NCBI GenBank assembly: GCA_946480555.1
Contig: CAMLLE010000044.1
Coordinates: forward strand, 1 to 11,091
Origin: an uncultured Verrucomicrobia subdivision 3 bacterium
GTDB taxonomy: Bacteria > Verrucomicrobiota > Verrucomicrobiae > Limisphaerales > CAMLLE01
Direction: 5' to 3'
Length of the DNA: 11,091 bases
Below the pieces are notes generated by a model. The model was not told the DNA's origin and ran no database searches. It saw only the letters and a list, made by a program, of their open reading frames with translations. The first letter of the stretch is position 1. The number at the start of each line of letters is the position of its first letter. A program made the position numbers and the translations under genes. Shown one piece after another: positions 1 to 6,903 of this stretch.

Positions 1-126
1 GCCGGAAAGCCCGAGCGTTCGTGGTGGACGGGAATAAAAATCGACGGCAAAGAGCAGCACGCCGTACAGACTTATCGCTGTCCGAACTGCCATTGTTTGG
101 CGTCATTCGCTCCGCCAAAGTATTGA
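1..126 (+). CDS. C-terminal fragment of a small zinc-ribbon protein (5' end outside window)
   Basis: The frame open from base 1 ends at TGA 124-126 and gives 41 residues. They contain WWTGIKIDG, then a short linker and the ending TYRCPNCHCLASFAPPKY. The CPNC pair is half of a treble-clef or zinc-ribbon metal site; its partner cysteines would lie upstream. The 'basic-IKI-G ... YRCPxC..L..(F/Y)A' pattern resembles the C-termini of short, uncharacterised nucleotide- or protein-binding zinc-ribbon proteins (DUF6487-like). That family assignment is from memory and tentative. The gene ends about 150 bases before nadE on the same strand. Bases 127-276 between them show no convincing gene. Function unknown. 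Confidence 0.6.
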   Translation, partial: AGKPERSWWTGIKIDGKEQHAVQTYRCPNCHCLASFAPPKY

Positions 127-276
127 GGTTTTCGACCATCACGCGTCATCCCTTTCGGACCCGTTTCCCGTCAGCCAAGCTTTCAGGATTGTTCCCGCTC
201 CCTGTTTCTCCGAGCATGGGCGCATTGATTGTCCCAAAACGGCTGCTGAACGGCCGTGGCGAGCGCTCGGATAAAC

Positions 277-1917
277 ATGATGAAAATCGCTTTGGCCCAG
301 ATTAACACGACGGTCGGTGACGTTCAGGGAAATGAACACCGGATCGTTGAAGCGTACCAGCGCGGTGCGGCTGCGGGGGCGGACCTCGTGGTCTTGCCCG
401 AGCTCGCCATCACCGGTTATCCGCCGCGCGACCTGCTCACGCGCCACAGTTTTGTTTCCGCCAATCTCGAAACGCTCGAACGGCTGGCGAAGATCACGAA
501 TAAAACCGGCCTCGTCGTGGGTTATGTCGGCCGGAGCGAATTGCATGCGGGCCGCGGCCTCACGAATTCCGTGGCGCTGCTTCAAAACGGACGCATCGTG
601 GCCACGCGCAATAAAACCCTGCTGCCGACTTACGATGTCTTCGACGAAGACCGTTATTTCGATCCGGCGGAACAGAATCTCCCGGTCGAATTCAACGGAA
701 TCAAGATCGGCCTGACCGTCTGCGAAGACATCTGGAACGACGAAGATTTCTGGAAGGAACGCCGTTATCGCATCGATCCCGCCACGGCCCTGATCAATGC
801 CGGCGCGCAGATGATCGTCAACGTGTCCGCATCGCCGTGGCATCTGGGAAAGAACGATCTGCGCCAGCGGATGCTCACGTTGCTTGCCAGTTCGTCGCAT
901 TGTCCGGTGCTCTACTGCAATCTGGTTGGCGGCAACGATGAACTCGTCTTCGATGGCGCCAGCCTCGCGATCAATGCCCAAGGCAGCGTGATAGCCGCGG
1001 GCAGAATGTTCGAAGAGGATTTCCTGCTGGTGGATTTCACGGCTACGGCGCCGGTGGCCGTGGCGGAGATTGCGGACGAGGAAAAGGTCTTCAAAGCGCT
1101 CGTCCTCGGCACGCGCGATTACCTCCACAAATGCGGGTTCAAATCGGCGCTGCTCGGCTTGAGCGGCGGCATCGATTCCGCGCTCACGGCGGTCATCGCC
1201 GTGGAGGCTTTAGGCAAGGAAAACGTCCGCGGCATTTCGCTGCCTTCGGTTTATTCCTCGAAAGGCAGTTTGGACGATGCCGAGATCCTGGCGCGTCATT
1301 TGGGAATTCAGTACGACGCGATCCCGATTCAGCCGATCTTTGAAGCTGCGAAACAGCAACTGCGTGGCGTCTTCGCCGGCCGTCCGGAAGATCTCGCGGA
1401 GGAAAACATCCAGGCGCGCACACGCGGATTATTGCTGATGGCGATGTCGAACAAGTTCGGATCAATGGTGCTCACGACGGGCAACAAGAGCGAAACGGCT
1501 GTCGGTTATTGCACGCTGTACGGCGACATGTGCGGCGGGCTCGCCGTGATCAACGATCTGCCGAAGCAGATGGTTTATCGCGTGTCGCGATGGATCAATC
1601 GCAACGGCGAAGTGATTCCTGACGCGTCGATCACGAAGGCGCCGTCAGCGGAGTTGCGGCCGAACCAGACGGATCAGGATTCGCTGCCGCCTTATGAGGT
1701 TCTCGATGCCATTCTGGAGAAATACCTGGTGCAAGGTTTCTCCGCGCCGGAGCTGATCGCAGCCGGTTTCGACGAAGCCACGGTTAAACGCGTCTTGAAG
1801 CTGGTGGACCTGAGCGAATACAAACGCCGCCAGGCCGCACCAGGATTGAAAGTGACGTCGAAAGCGTTCGGTGTGGGGCGACGGTTCCCGATCGCGCAGA
1901 AGTATCGCGAGTATTGA
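277..1917 (+). CDS. nadE: Glutamine-dependent NAD+ synthetase
   Basis: This enzyme makes NAD+ from deamido-NAD+ (NaAD), ATP and ammonia taken from glutamine, the last step of cytosolic NAD synthesis. The 546-residue protein has two domains in the usual order. The N-terminal nitrilase-like glutaminase domain (about 1-260) carries the Glu-Lys-Cys triad: Glu42 in LPELAITGY, Lys113 in RNKTLLP and Cys149 in TVCEDIW. The C-terminal synthetase domain (about 265-546) has the ATP pyrophosphatase P-loop SGGIDS at 296-301, followed by the conserved TTGNKSE and YGDMCGG segments. Length fits the two-domain family (about 540-680). I chose the ATG at 277; a second ATG follows at 280, and a GTG at 256 would only add seven unconserved residues. 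No strong Shine-Dalgarno is visible. The gene appears to stand alone and converges on the GYF_2 operon. Confidence 0.96.
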   Translation: MMKIALAQINTTVGDVQGNEHRIVEAYQRGAAAGADLVVLPELAITGYPPRDLLTRHSFVSANLETLERLAKITNKTGLVVGYVGRSELHAGRGLTNSVALLQNGRIVATRNKTLLPTYDVFDEDRYFDPAEQNLPVEFNGIKIGLTVCEDIWNDEDFWKERRYRIDPATALINAGAQMIVNVSASPWHLGKNDLRQRMLTLLASSSHCPVLYCNLVGGNDELVFDGASLAINAQGSVIAAGRMFEEDFLLVDFTATAPVAVAEIADEEKVFKALVLGTRDYLHKCGFKSALLGLSGGIDSALTAVIAVEALGKENVRGISLPSVYSSKGSLDDAEILARHLGIQYDAIPIQPIFEAAKQQLRGVFAGRPEDLAEENIQARTRGLLLMAMSNKFGSMVLTTGNKSETAVGYCTLYGDMCGGLAVINDLPKQMVYRVSRWINRNGEVIPDASITKAPSAELRPNQTDQDSLPPYEVLDAILEKYLVQGFSAPELIAAGFDEATVKRVLKLVDLSEYKRRQAAPGLKVTSKAFGVGRRFPIAQKYREY

Positions 1918-1956
1918 GATTGCCGACTGGCGATTTCCAATTGCCGATTTGGAAAG
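1918..1956. repeat. Short repeat with hairpin in the convergent nadE/GYF_2 gap
   Basis: The 53-base gap between two convergent stop codons holds a degenerate direct repeat, ATTGCCGACTGG (1919-1930) and ATTGCCGATTTG (1940-1951), 10 of 12 matching with a 21-base period. It also holds a perfect 7-bp inverted repeat, TTTCCAA (1934-1940) and TTGGAAA (1949-1955), around an 8-base loop. The hairpin reads the same from both sides, so it could help end transcription of both genes, but there is no T-tract. The translated minus-strand string SAIGNRQSAIS is a familiar signature of dispersed intergenic repeats. Confidence 0.5.
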
Positions 1957-1970
1957 AGGTTTCGAACCGT

Positions 1971-2816
1971 TCAAACGCCCGCAGGCTTCGGCAGAGCTGG
2001 GTTGCCAAAGAAATCTTCGTAGGCGCAGGCATGGGCGGCAGCGATGACCGGCATCGCCACGAACAGACCCACGTAGCAACACAGCAACCCGGCGATCAGC
2101 AGCAGCAGCGACAGCACCCACAGCCAGAGCACGCTCCAGATGTGCGGCCACAACACGCAGCGGCTGACTTCCATGGCAGGCCAGAAATCCAGACGCTTAT
2201 CCATCAGCAACGGCCAGGTGAACACCCACAACGCGCCGAAGATGAGACCGGGAATGATGCACAAGGCGAATCCGATCGTGAGCAGAATGGTGACGACCAC
2301 GCCCGCCAGGAAGCTTTGGAGCAACACGGCGCTGAATGGCTCAAAGGCGTCTTCGAACTTTGCCTGATTTCCCGAACGCAGCTGACGCAGGAAGAACCAG
2401 AAGAGGCAGGTGTAAGCCGGGCCACAGAGCAGCGGCACATTGCTGATCACGGTGCAGACGACGCCCACACCCACGCTGAGCCAGAAGCGGTTCATCACCA
2501 AATCCCAGCCGCGACCGAGGCACGACATGGCATCGATACGGACTCCCCGGGCGAGCGCCGCCGCGACGAGTTGATTTGGATCGCCGGCCCGCGGGGGAGG
2601 CGGCGCTGAGGTGGTTGAACCGGCCGAAGGACTGGCACCTGTCGAAGCGAACAGGTCGGCAAATTCCGGAAATGAGGAGAGCGGCTTCCAATCCGATTCC
2701 CCTTCGCGTTGGATCAACGTTTCGCCACGCGCGCGATTCTCCGCGATCCACTGACGCAATTGCGTCGCGTCAATGGGTCCGTATTCTTTGCCGTCAGCTC
2801 CGACAATTTTATACAT
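1971..2816 (-). CDS. GYF_2-domain polytopic membrane protein
   Basis: This 281-residue protein starts with a GYF_2 domain (about 1-55: MYKIVGADGKEYGP..., conserved W23 and W43, DWKPL, FPEFADLF). A low-complexity Ser/Pro linker with APPPPR follows (60-80), then a hydrophobic domain with roughly four membrane segments (about 112-142, 163-203, 228-262). The membrane part has the CIIPGLIFG...WPLLMDKRLDFWPAMEVSR pattern seen in DUF975-like integral membrane families. The GYF_2 domain is probably cytoplasmic and is presumed to bind protein partners. It is the last gene of a four-gene operon. Its ATG lies 7 bases after the previous stop, with only a weak GAG as ribosome site, suggesting translational coupling. 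Function unknown. The domain call is firm; the membrane-family call is tentative. Confidence 0.88.
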   Translation of the reverse strand: MYKIVGADGKEYGPIDATQLRQWIAENRARGETLIQREGESDWKPLSSFPEFADLFASTGASPSAGSTTSAPPPPRAGDPNQLVAAALARGVRIDAMSCLGRGWDLVMNRFWLSVGVGVVCTVISNVPLLCGPAYTCLFWFFLRQLRSGNQAKFEDAFEPFSAVLLQSFLAGVVVTILLTIGFALCIIPGLIFGALWVFTWPLLMDKRLDFWPAMEVSRCVLWPHIWSVLWLWVLSLLLLIAGLLCCYVGLFVAMPVIAAAHACAYEDFFGNPALPKPAGV

Positions 2817-2823
2817 TGCGTTC

Positions 2824-3447
2824 TCAGTTGAACTGCGATTTCACATCGGGCTGGTTCATGACGACCAACACCCAAATCCCAATGGGCAGGCCGATGATGC
2901 AGCAGAAGGAACACGGAAGCATCGCCAGAATCGCTGCCGTCATCACCAAGCCATAGCTCTTCAATTCCTTCAACTTCGATGCTCCCACGAAAATCAGACC
3001 CACAAATGCGAGGTTGAGCAGCGTTGAAAGGATGGTCTGAACGAGAGAGAAGTTTTTGACCATTTGCGCTTTCACGTCTTCGGGAATCCCGGGAATGATG
3101 TCGATGCCCCGGCCGATGGCGAACGCCAGGGCAAATCCCAAAAGCGTTCCCACAGCCAGCAAGATGGCGTGGATCTTCAATGCCAGCGCCGGAGCATTAA
3201 CGGCCTTCTCTGCGGTGCCGCGCTGGTTGGCGGCCGCGACACCCGGAAGCGACGGTGCAATCGGCGCGACCGCGGGCGCGAGCAGATCGGCGAATTCCGG
3301 AAATGCGCCCAGCGGCTTCCACTCCTGGGTGCCTTCGGCCTGAACCTGGGTCTGGGCGTTGACGCGGCTTTGGGAAATCCAGAGGCGAATCTCCTGTTCA
3401 CTTACCGGCCCATACGCTTTTCCATCCGCTCCGATGATTTTATACAT
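2824..3447 (-). CDS. GYF_2-domain membrane protein, second paralogue
   Basis: This protein has 207 residues. The GYF_2 domain (1-55: MYKIIGADGKAYGPV, W23, W43, EWKPL, FPEFADLL) is clearly paralogous to those of the two neighbouring genes. An Ala/Pro linker (57-85) leads into about three or four membrane segments (92-112, 135-157, 164-197). The C-terminus, WVLVVMNQPDVKSQF, is a 'one helix then short cytoplasmic tail' ending common in small bacterial TM proteins. The frame stays open upstream to 3672, but the ATG at 3447 is the right start: it matches the paralogues exactly and follows a good ribosome site. It is the third gene of the operon, 40 bases after the DUF2752 gene. Function unknown. 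Confidence 0.88.
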   Translation of the reverse strand: MYKIIGADGKAYGPVSEQEIRLWISQSRVNAQTQVQAEGTQEWKPLGAFPEFADLLAPAVAPIAPSLPGVAAANQRGTAEKAVNAPALALKIHAILLAVGTLLGFALAFAIGRGIDIIPGIPEDVKAQMVKNFSLVQTILSTLLNLAFVGLIFVGASKLKELKSYGLVMTAAILAMLPCSFCCIIGLPIGIWVLVVMNQPDVKSQFN

Positions 3448-3451
3448 ACAA

Positions 3452-3458
3452 TCCTTCC
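3452..3458 (-). promoter_or_regulatory. Ribosome binding site of the second GYF_2 gene
   Basis: On the minus strand GGAAGGA lies 4 bases before the ATG at 3447. It is one of the few clear Shine-Dalgarno sites in the window. It fixes the start at the GYF_2 domain rather than at any earlier in-frame codon. Confidence 0.7.
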
Positions 3459-3487
3459 GTTCCTTCAGTTGACTTCCTTGATTAACT

Positions 3488-3889
3488 TCACGGCGATACC
3501 GCAAACAACGGCAGCGGCAGTTCACGCACGATTCCAAACACCAGCCACGCCGCACCGTAAATCCAGATCCATAAGGGCCGGATGACCGGCCCGTTTTCAT
3601 TGCGCCGTCGCTGCCGCCACAACCGCCAGGCCAGCCAGCCGCCGAGTGGCACTGACGACACCAACAGCGCATTCAGCCGGAGGGCTTCGATCACATTGCC
3701 GTGCAGCAGTTGATGAACGGCACGCAACGATCCGCAGCCCGGGCAATTCCATCCGGTAAAACGATGAAACAGGCAGATGGGATAAAATCCATGCTGCGCC
3801 GGGTTGAAGCGGAACAGCACCGCCGCAACCACAGCTGCCACGGCGATTCCCGCTCCCACGCCCATCCACAATCGGAAACGATTCGTCAT
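3488..3889 (-). CDS. DUF2752 family membrane protein
   Basis: A 133-residue protein with three predicted membrane helices (about 8-26, 76-92, 110-126). Between the first two lies the DUF2752 hallmark: FYPICLFHRFTGWNCPGCG (35-53) followed by SLRAVHQLLHGNVIEALRLN. Conserved Cys39, Cys49 and Cys52 could form a metal or redox site near the membrane surface; that is inference. The ATG at 3889 is preferred. A TTG one codon earlier (3892) is possible. The start lies 7 bases after the stop of the preceding GYF_2/DUF4190 gene, so it is almost certainly in the same operon. The molecular role of DUF2752 is not known to me. Confidence 0.9.
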   Translation of the reverse strand: MTNRFRLWMGVGAGIAVAAVVAAVLFRFNPAQHGFYPICLFHRFTGWNCPGCGSLRAVHQLLHGNVIEALRLNALLVSSVPLGGWLAWRLWRQRRRNENGPVIRPLWIWIYGAAWLVFGIVRELPLPLFAVSP

Positions 3890-3896
3890 CAAACGT

Positions 3897-4406
3897 TCAA
3901 AAATGCTGACCGCGCATCGCGTCCATCACCGCGCCAATTCCAAACGTCACGGTCAGTCCCGCCGCCAGCAGCAGGCTGAACGCGCTGGTGATCGTGCCGG
4001 CGATCGCCAGCCCGGCGCCATTGTAAATATCCGGCTGATTTCGAATCTGGCTCCAGGCAACCAGCGAGAAAATCAAGCCAAGCAAATTCATCGGCAGCCC
4101 ATAGCAACAGCACATCCCGATGGTCAGGGAAACGATCCCCAGAACCAGCCCGGCGATCGCCAGTGGATGCGTGCGGCGCGGGGCCTCATAAGTGGAAAAC
4201 GGCTGCGCGGATCCGGCTGAACTGGGAAACGAGCCCGGAGCTGACGCGGTGAATTCCGGCAATGAGCCGAGAGCCGTCCAACCGCTGGCACCTTCCGGCA
4301 GCACGCGCGTCTGGGCATTGGCGCGGCCCTCCTGAACCCATTGGCGCAGTTGTTCCAGAGTGACCGGGCCATACTCCTTGCCATCGGCTCCGATGATGCG
4401 ATACAT
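3897..4406 (-). CDS. GYF_2 plus DUF4190 membrane protein, first gene of the operon
   Basis: This 169-residue protein has a GYF_2 domain (1-53: MYRIIGADGKEYGPV, LRQWVQEGRANAQT, W43) and a Ser/Pro linker (55-78). A DUF4190-like domain with two hydrophobic hairpins follows (80-115: PLAIAGLVLGIVSL; 130-160: GAGLAIAGTITSAFSLLLAAG), joined by WSQIRNQPDIYNG. The frame is open upstream to 4637, but the paralogues begin exactly at MY(K/R)I(I/V)GADGK, so ATG 4406 is used. An in-frame ATG at 4430 would add eight residues. No Shine-Dalgarno is visible. A possible TTGACC -35 box lies on the minus strand (4435-4440), though the matching -10 is poor. This gene heads the operon and faces the DUF1080 gene across a 229-base divergent region. 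Confidence 0.87.
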   Translation of the reverse strand: MYRIIGADGKEYGPVTLEQLRQWVQEGRANAQTRVLPEGASGWTALGSLPEFTASAPGSFPSSAGSAQPFSTYEAPRRTHPLAIAGLVLGIVSLTIGMCCCYGLPMNLLGLIFSLVAWSQIRNQPDIYNGAGLAIAGTITSAFSLLLAAGLTVTFGIGAVMDAMRGQHF

Positions 4407-4600
4407 GCGCCACTGTTGCTTGAAAGCCATCGAGAGGTCAAGGGCTGCAAGGGCGCGGGGGACATCCAAACGGACATTTAGCGCTCGCATCCAAGAACAG
4501 GGCATTCCCGGTTCCGGATTCGATGTTCGAAGTCGATGTCGCCTGCCGAATGTTTCCCTCCATTTCCATCGAAGCCGGGTTCGCGCCGAAACCGCGTCGC

Positions 4601-4628
4601 TTGCCTTTCCGCGGCGGCTCGCTACCGT
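4601..4628 (+). promoter_or_regulatory. Putative short-leader promoter of the DUF1080 gene
   Basis: TTGCCT (4601-4606), a 16-base spacer and TACCGT (4623-4628) form a sigma70-like pair. The -10 box ends only 7 bases before the ATG at 4636, so the transcript would have almost no leader, and no Shine-Dalgarno is present. The same geometry occurs before the gene at 8897. The rest of the divergent gap (4407-4600) has no gene. It has a short direct repeat of TCGATGT around 4522-4540 and otherwise nothing I recognise. Confidence 0.45.
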
Positions 4629-4635
4629 GCGGTGC

Positions 4636-5262
4636 ATGAAACTTCAATGCGTTTTCACCGCGGCGGTTTTCGCTTCGCTTCAACTCTGTTCGGCCCAGGT
4701 GGAAGAGGGATTTACCAGCCTGTTCGACGGCAAAACGTTCGATGGCTGGAAAATGGCCACGGAGAATACGAACACGTGGAAGATCGAAGACGGTGCGATG
4801 GTGACGCGCGGCGGGCGCTGTCATCTGTTTTACGTCGGCGATGAAAAGCCCTTCCGGAATTTCGAACTCAAGGTTGAGGTGATGACTGAAACCAATTCGA
4901 ATGGCGGCATCTACTTCCATACGAAATATCAGGAGACCGGCTGGCCCACCGCTGGTTTCGAATCGCAGGTCAACGTCAGCGGCAGCGACTACAAACGCAC
5001 TGGCAGCCTCTACGATCTCGTCAACCTGGGCCACACGCCGGCGCGCGATGGCGAATGGTGGACCCAGCACATCATGGTGAAAGACAATCGCGTGACCGTG
5101 CGCATCAATGGAATCCTCGTGCTGGAATACACGGAACCTGCGGGCGCACAGCCGGGAAATCCATTCACGCGCAAGTTGAATGAGGGGACCTTTGCGTTCC
5201 AGGCGCACGATCCCAAAAGCATCGTTCGTTACCGGAACGTCCGCGTGAAGCGGCTGGATTGA
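4636..5262 (+). CDS. Secreted DUF1080 protein (3-keto-disaccharide hydrolase family)
   Basis: A 208-residue protein. Residues 1-20 form a Sec signal peptide (MKLQCVFTAAVFASLQLCSA, cleavage before Gln21), so the mature protein is exported. Cys18 is not in a good lipobox. The remainder is one DUF1080/concanavalin-like beta-sandwich: FTSLFDGKTFDGWK at the start, FELKVEVMTETNSNGGIYFHT in the middle, GFESQVN, then a WWTQHIMVKDNRVTVRINGILVLEY strand pair and the terminal GTFAFQAHDPKSIVRYRNVRVKRL. Relatives hydrolyse 3-keto-glucosides or act on glycans and are greatly expanded in Planctomycetes and Verrucomicrobia; the substrate here cannot be told. The frame is open far upstream (to 4360), but the signal peptide and promoter support ATG 4636. 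It is apparently monocistronic. Confidence 0.93.
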   Translation: MKLQCVFTAAVFASLQLCSAQVEEGFTSLFDGKTFDGWKMATENTNTWKIEDGAMVTRGGRCHLFYVGDEKPFRNFELKVEVMTETNSNGGIYFHTKYQETGWPTAGFESQVNVSGSDYKRTGSLYDLVNLGHTPARDGEWWTQHIMVKDNRVTVRINGILVLEYTEPAGAQPGNPFTRKLNEGTFAFQAHDPKSIVRYRNVRVKRLD

Positions 5263-5315
5263 GCGACGCGGATTCACTGGGCGCGGCGCTGGAGTGCAAC
5301 CGGCCGCCCTCATCA

Positions 5316-6179
5316 TCACTCTGGAATCACCGCCCGGCCGATTGCCCGGCCACATTGTTCCGGACAGGCTTCGAACATTGGCCGGAAGTGTCGGAGCAAA
5401 TGTTCGGCGGCGCCGGCTGGATTCTTCGCGGACAAGACCGCGCGCGGAACCGGTTCTCCCAGGTGAATTCGATACCGCCAATGCCCGAGGCTTACGATGG
5501 AGCAGGGAATCAGAGTTCCTTCGCGTCGGGCCGCCAGCCGGATGGCGCCCGTGGCCATTCGAAATTTCAACCCAGGAGCATAGGGAACTTCCACCAGCTT
5601 GCCGCGGGGAGCGTCCACCGCGATCAGCAACGGCTGCTTCGTTTCCAGAACTTCCGCCGCTGATCGAAGCTCGTCGCGATAAATCACTGTGCTGGCTTCC
5701 TCCGTGGCCATGAACTGATCCAGATAGCGGCGGAAGCCAGGTTCATCCTTCTGCCGCGGAATGCGAAGCATCGCGGCCCGAATGCCCACAGACCAAAGCC
5801 AGGTGCGTATCAGCTGGAAAGGCCCGAAATGACAGAAAGCGAGAACGACCGGCCGCTCGGCAGCGAGAGCGGATTGGAGAATGGAGAGACCTTGAATTTC
5901 GCAGCGCTCACGCCACTGCGGCTCGTGCAAACGATCTTGAAAGAACCGGACGTATCCGGCGAGACGTTGGTCCAGATGAAACTGATTCGCACGTGAAACA
6001 TCCCAGCGCCGGGCCAAATCCGGCGGCAAACCCCCGACTTCGGCAGGATGGAAGAACGTCTTCCAGCGCGACCGTGCCGCGACGGGCAAGTGCAGGAGCC
6101 CATATAGGCGTTCCACGCCGACGGCGCGTTCCAACCGCCGCAGCTGCCGAAATCGCCAATGATCAAACCATTCGGGCAC
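5316..6179 (-). CDS. LpxL/HtrB-like lysophospholipid or lipid A acyltransferase
   Basis: A 287-residue member of the LpxL/HtrB acyltransferase superfamily, which moves acyl chains onto lipid A precursors or related lipids at the inner membrane. The active-site block is VVLAFCHFGPFQLI with His117. Later come VIYRDELRSAAEVLETKQPLLIAVDAPRG and LKFRMATGAIRLAARREGTLIPC, matching the 'dump excess pool, D-x-x-G, FFG-x-x-A-x-T' part of the family. Two points are odd. The usual HX4(D/E) acid is Gln122, and I see no clear N-terminal membrane helix, whereas LpxL proteins usually have one. The start is a GTG, and an in-frame TAG lies two codons upstream, so a longer form is excluded. It sits 60 bases after moaE and may be the last gene of that run. 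Its 3' end converges on the DUF1080 gene and has tandem TGA codons. Substrate unknown. Confidence 0.8.
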   Translation of the reverse strand: MPEWFDHWRFRQLRRLERAVGVERLYGLLHLPVAARSRWKTFFHPAEVGGLPPDLARRWDVSRANQFHLDQRLAGYVRFFQDRLHEPQWRERCEIQGLSILQSALAAERPVVLAFCHFGPFQLIRTWLWSVGIRAAMLRIPRQKDEPGFRRYLDQFMATEEASTVIYRDELRSAAEVLETKQPLLIAVDAPRGKLVEVPYAPGLKFRMATGAIRLAARREGTLIPCSIVSLGHWRYRIHLGEPVPRAVLSAKNPAGAAEHLLRHFRPMFEACPEQCGRAIGRAVIPE

Positions 6180-6239
6180 AGCCTAAATTCTGTTGCATTG
6201 GTTTCTCACCGCGGAGGCACGTGGAGCGGGACCGCTCTG

Positions 6240-6626
6240 CTATACCGGCTTCTTCCAGATTGGCACCACGCGCTTCATCTCGTCGATCAGCCAGTGGCAC
6301 GCGGCAAACGCTTCGCCGCGATGCGGCGTGACCACCTCGACCCACAGCGATGGTTCGTTCACCTTCACCACGCCGGTCCGATGCACGAGCCGCACGGATT
6401 CGATCGGCCACCGTTGCTCCATTTGGTCAAACAAAAGGCCGAACTGGTGCTCGGCCATCTTTTGGAACGCTTCGTAATCGATCGCTGAAATGCTGGTGTC
6501 GCCTTCCACGCCCCGCACCACGCCGACAAAATACAACGCCGCGCCCATACCAGCGGACATCTCACGCGACGCGATCAATGCCGCTTCATCGATTGGCTCA
6601 GTCGTAATTCGCAGTTCCCTTTTCAT
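6240..6626 (-). CDS. moaE: Molybdopterin synthase catalytic subunit
   Basis: MoaE is the large subunit of molybdopterin synthase, which converts precursor Z (cPMP) to molybdopterin using sulfur carried on the MoaD C-terminus. The 128 residues show GAALYFVGVVRGVEGD near the start, then IDYEAFQKMAEHQF, VHRTGVVKVNEPSLWVEVVTPHRGEAF (His102-Arg103) and WLIDEMKRVVPIWKK. Lys118 and Lys125 have the same seven-residue spacing as the E. coli active-site lysines K119 and K126. The protein ends three residues after Lys125. Most homologues run about 10-25 residues further, so the C-terminal tail is missing, without any sign of frameshift. It starts 30 bases after the moaD stop with no clear Shine-Dalgarno. 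Confidence 0.95.
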   Translation of the reverse strand: MKRELRITTEPIDEAALIASREMSAGMGAALYFVGVVRGVEGDTSISAIDYEAFQKMAEHQFGLLFDQMEQRWPIESVRLVHRTGVVKVNEPSLWVEVVTPHRGEAFAACHWLIDEMKRVVPIWKKPV

Positions 6627-6656
6627 CAGAATTCAAATCGGCAACCGGCCATTCAT

Positions 6657-6902
6657 TCACCCGCCCTGCACCGGCGGAAACAACGAAACTTCATCGCCAT
6701 CGCGCAGGACGTAATCGCGCGTCTGGTAATCCACGCCGACGGCGAGAAGTGTCGATTTCTGCATTGCGCCCAGCTTTGGGAACCTGGCGATCAACCGCGT
6801 GTGAAGTTCGCCCAGGGATGCACCGACCGGCAATTCCTCGCTCGTGTCGCTGCAGCCAGTCAGGTCACGGAAATAGGAATAGAAATGAACTGGAATGCGC
6901 AT
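6657..6902 (-). CDS. moaD: Molybdopterin synthase sulfur carrier subunit
   Basis: This 81-residue beta-grasp, ubiquitin-like protein ends in the required Gly-Gly (PPVQGG, Gly80-Gly81). MoeB-type enzymes adenylate this tail and it is then thiocarboxylated, so that MoaD can donate sulfur to cPMP in the MoaE active site. VHFYSYFRDLTG at the start, the LGELHTRLIARFP helix and LRDGDEVSLFPPVQGG at the end are typical. The ATG at 6902 comes one base after the hpt stop (TGA-C-ATG), so translation is probably coupled to hpt. moaE follows 30 bases on. The moaA, moaC and moeB partners are not in the window. Confidence 0.95.
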   Translation of the reverse strand: MRIPVHFYSYFRDLTGCSDTSEELPVGASLGELHTRLIARFPKLGAMQKSTLLAVGVDYQTRDYVLRDGDEVSLFPPVQGG

Positions 6903-6903
6903 G

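Noticed and set aside
1..139. Minus-strand open frame from ATG 139 running off the left edge, with GAAAGGG upstream
   Set aside because: It lies opposite the plus-strand frame that ends in a clear zinc-ribbon C-terminus (TYRCPNCHC), and its own translation has no recognisable pattern.
139..1128. Long minus-strand open frame (329 codons)
   Set aside because: It is antisense to nadE, whose catalytic residues are all intact. Long antisense frames are common in GC-rich genes.
1914..2609. Plus-strand open frame rich in Gln, His and Arg
   Set aside because: It is antisense to the GYF_2 membrane protein, and its composition is that expected of the complement of a hydrophobic coding sequence.
5263..5315. 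Possible GC-rich terminator hairpin between the DUF1080 and acyltransferase genes
   Set aside because: The GGGCG...CGCCC-type pairing needs bulges and a long loop, and no T-tract follows on either strand.
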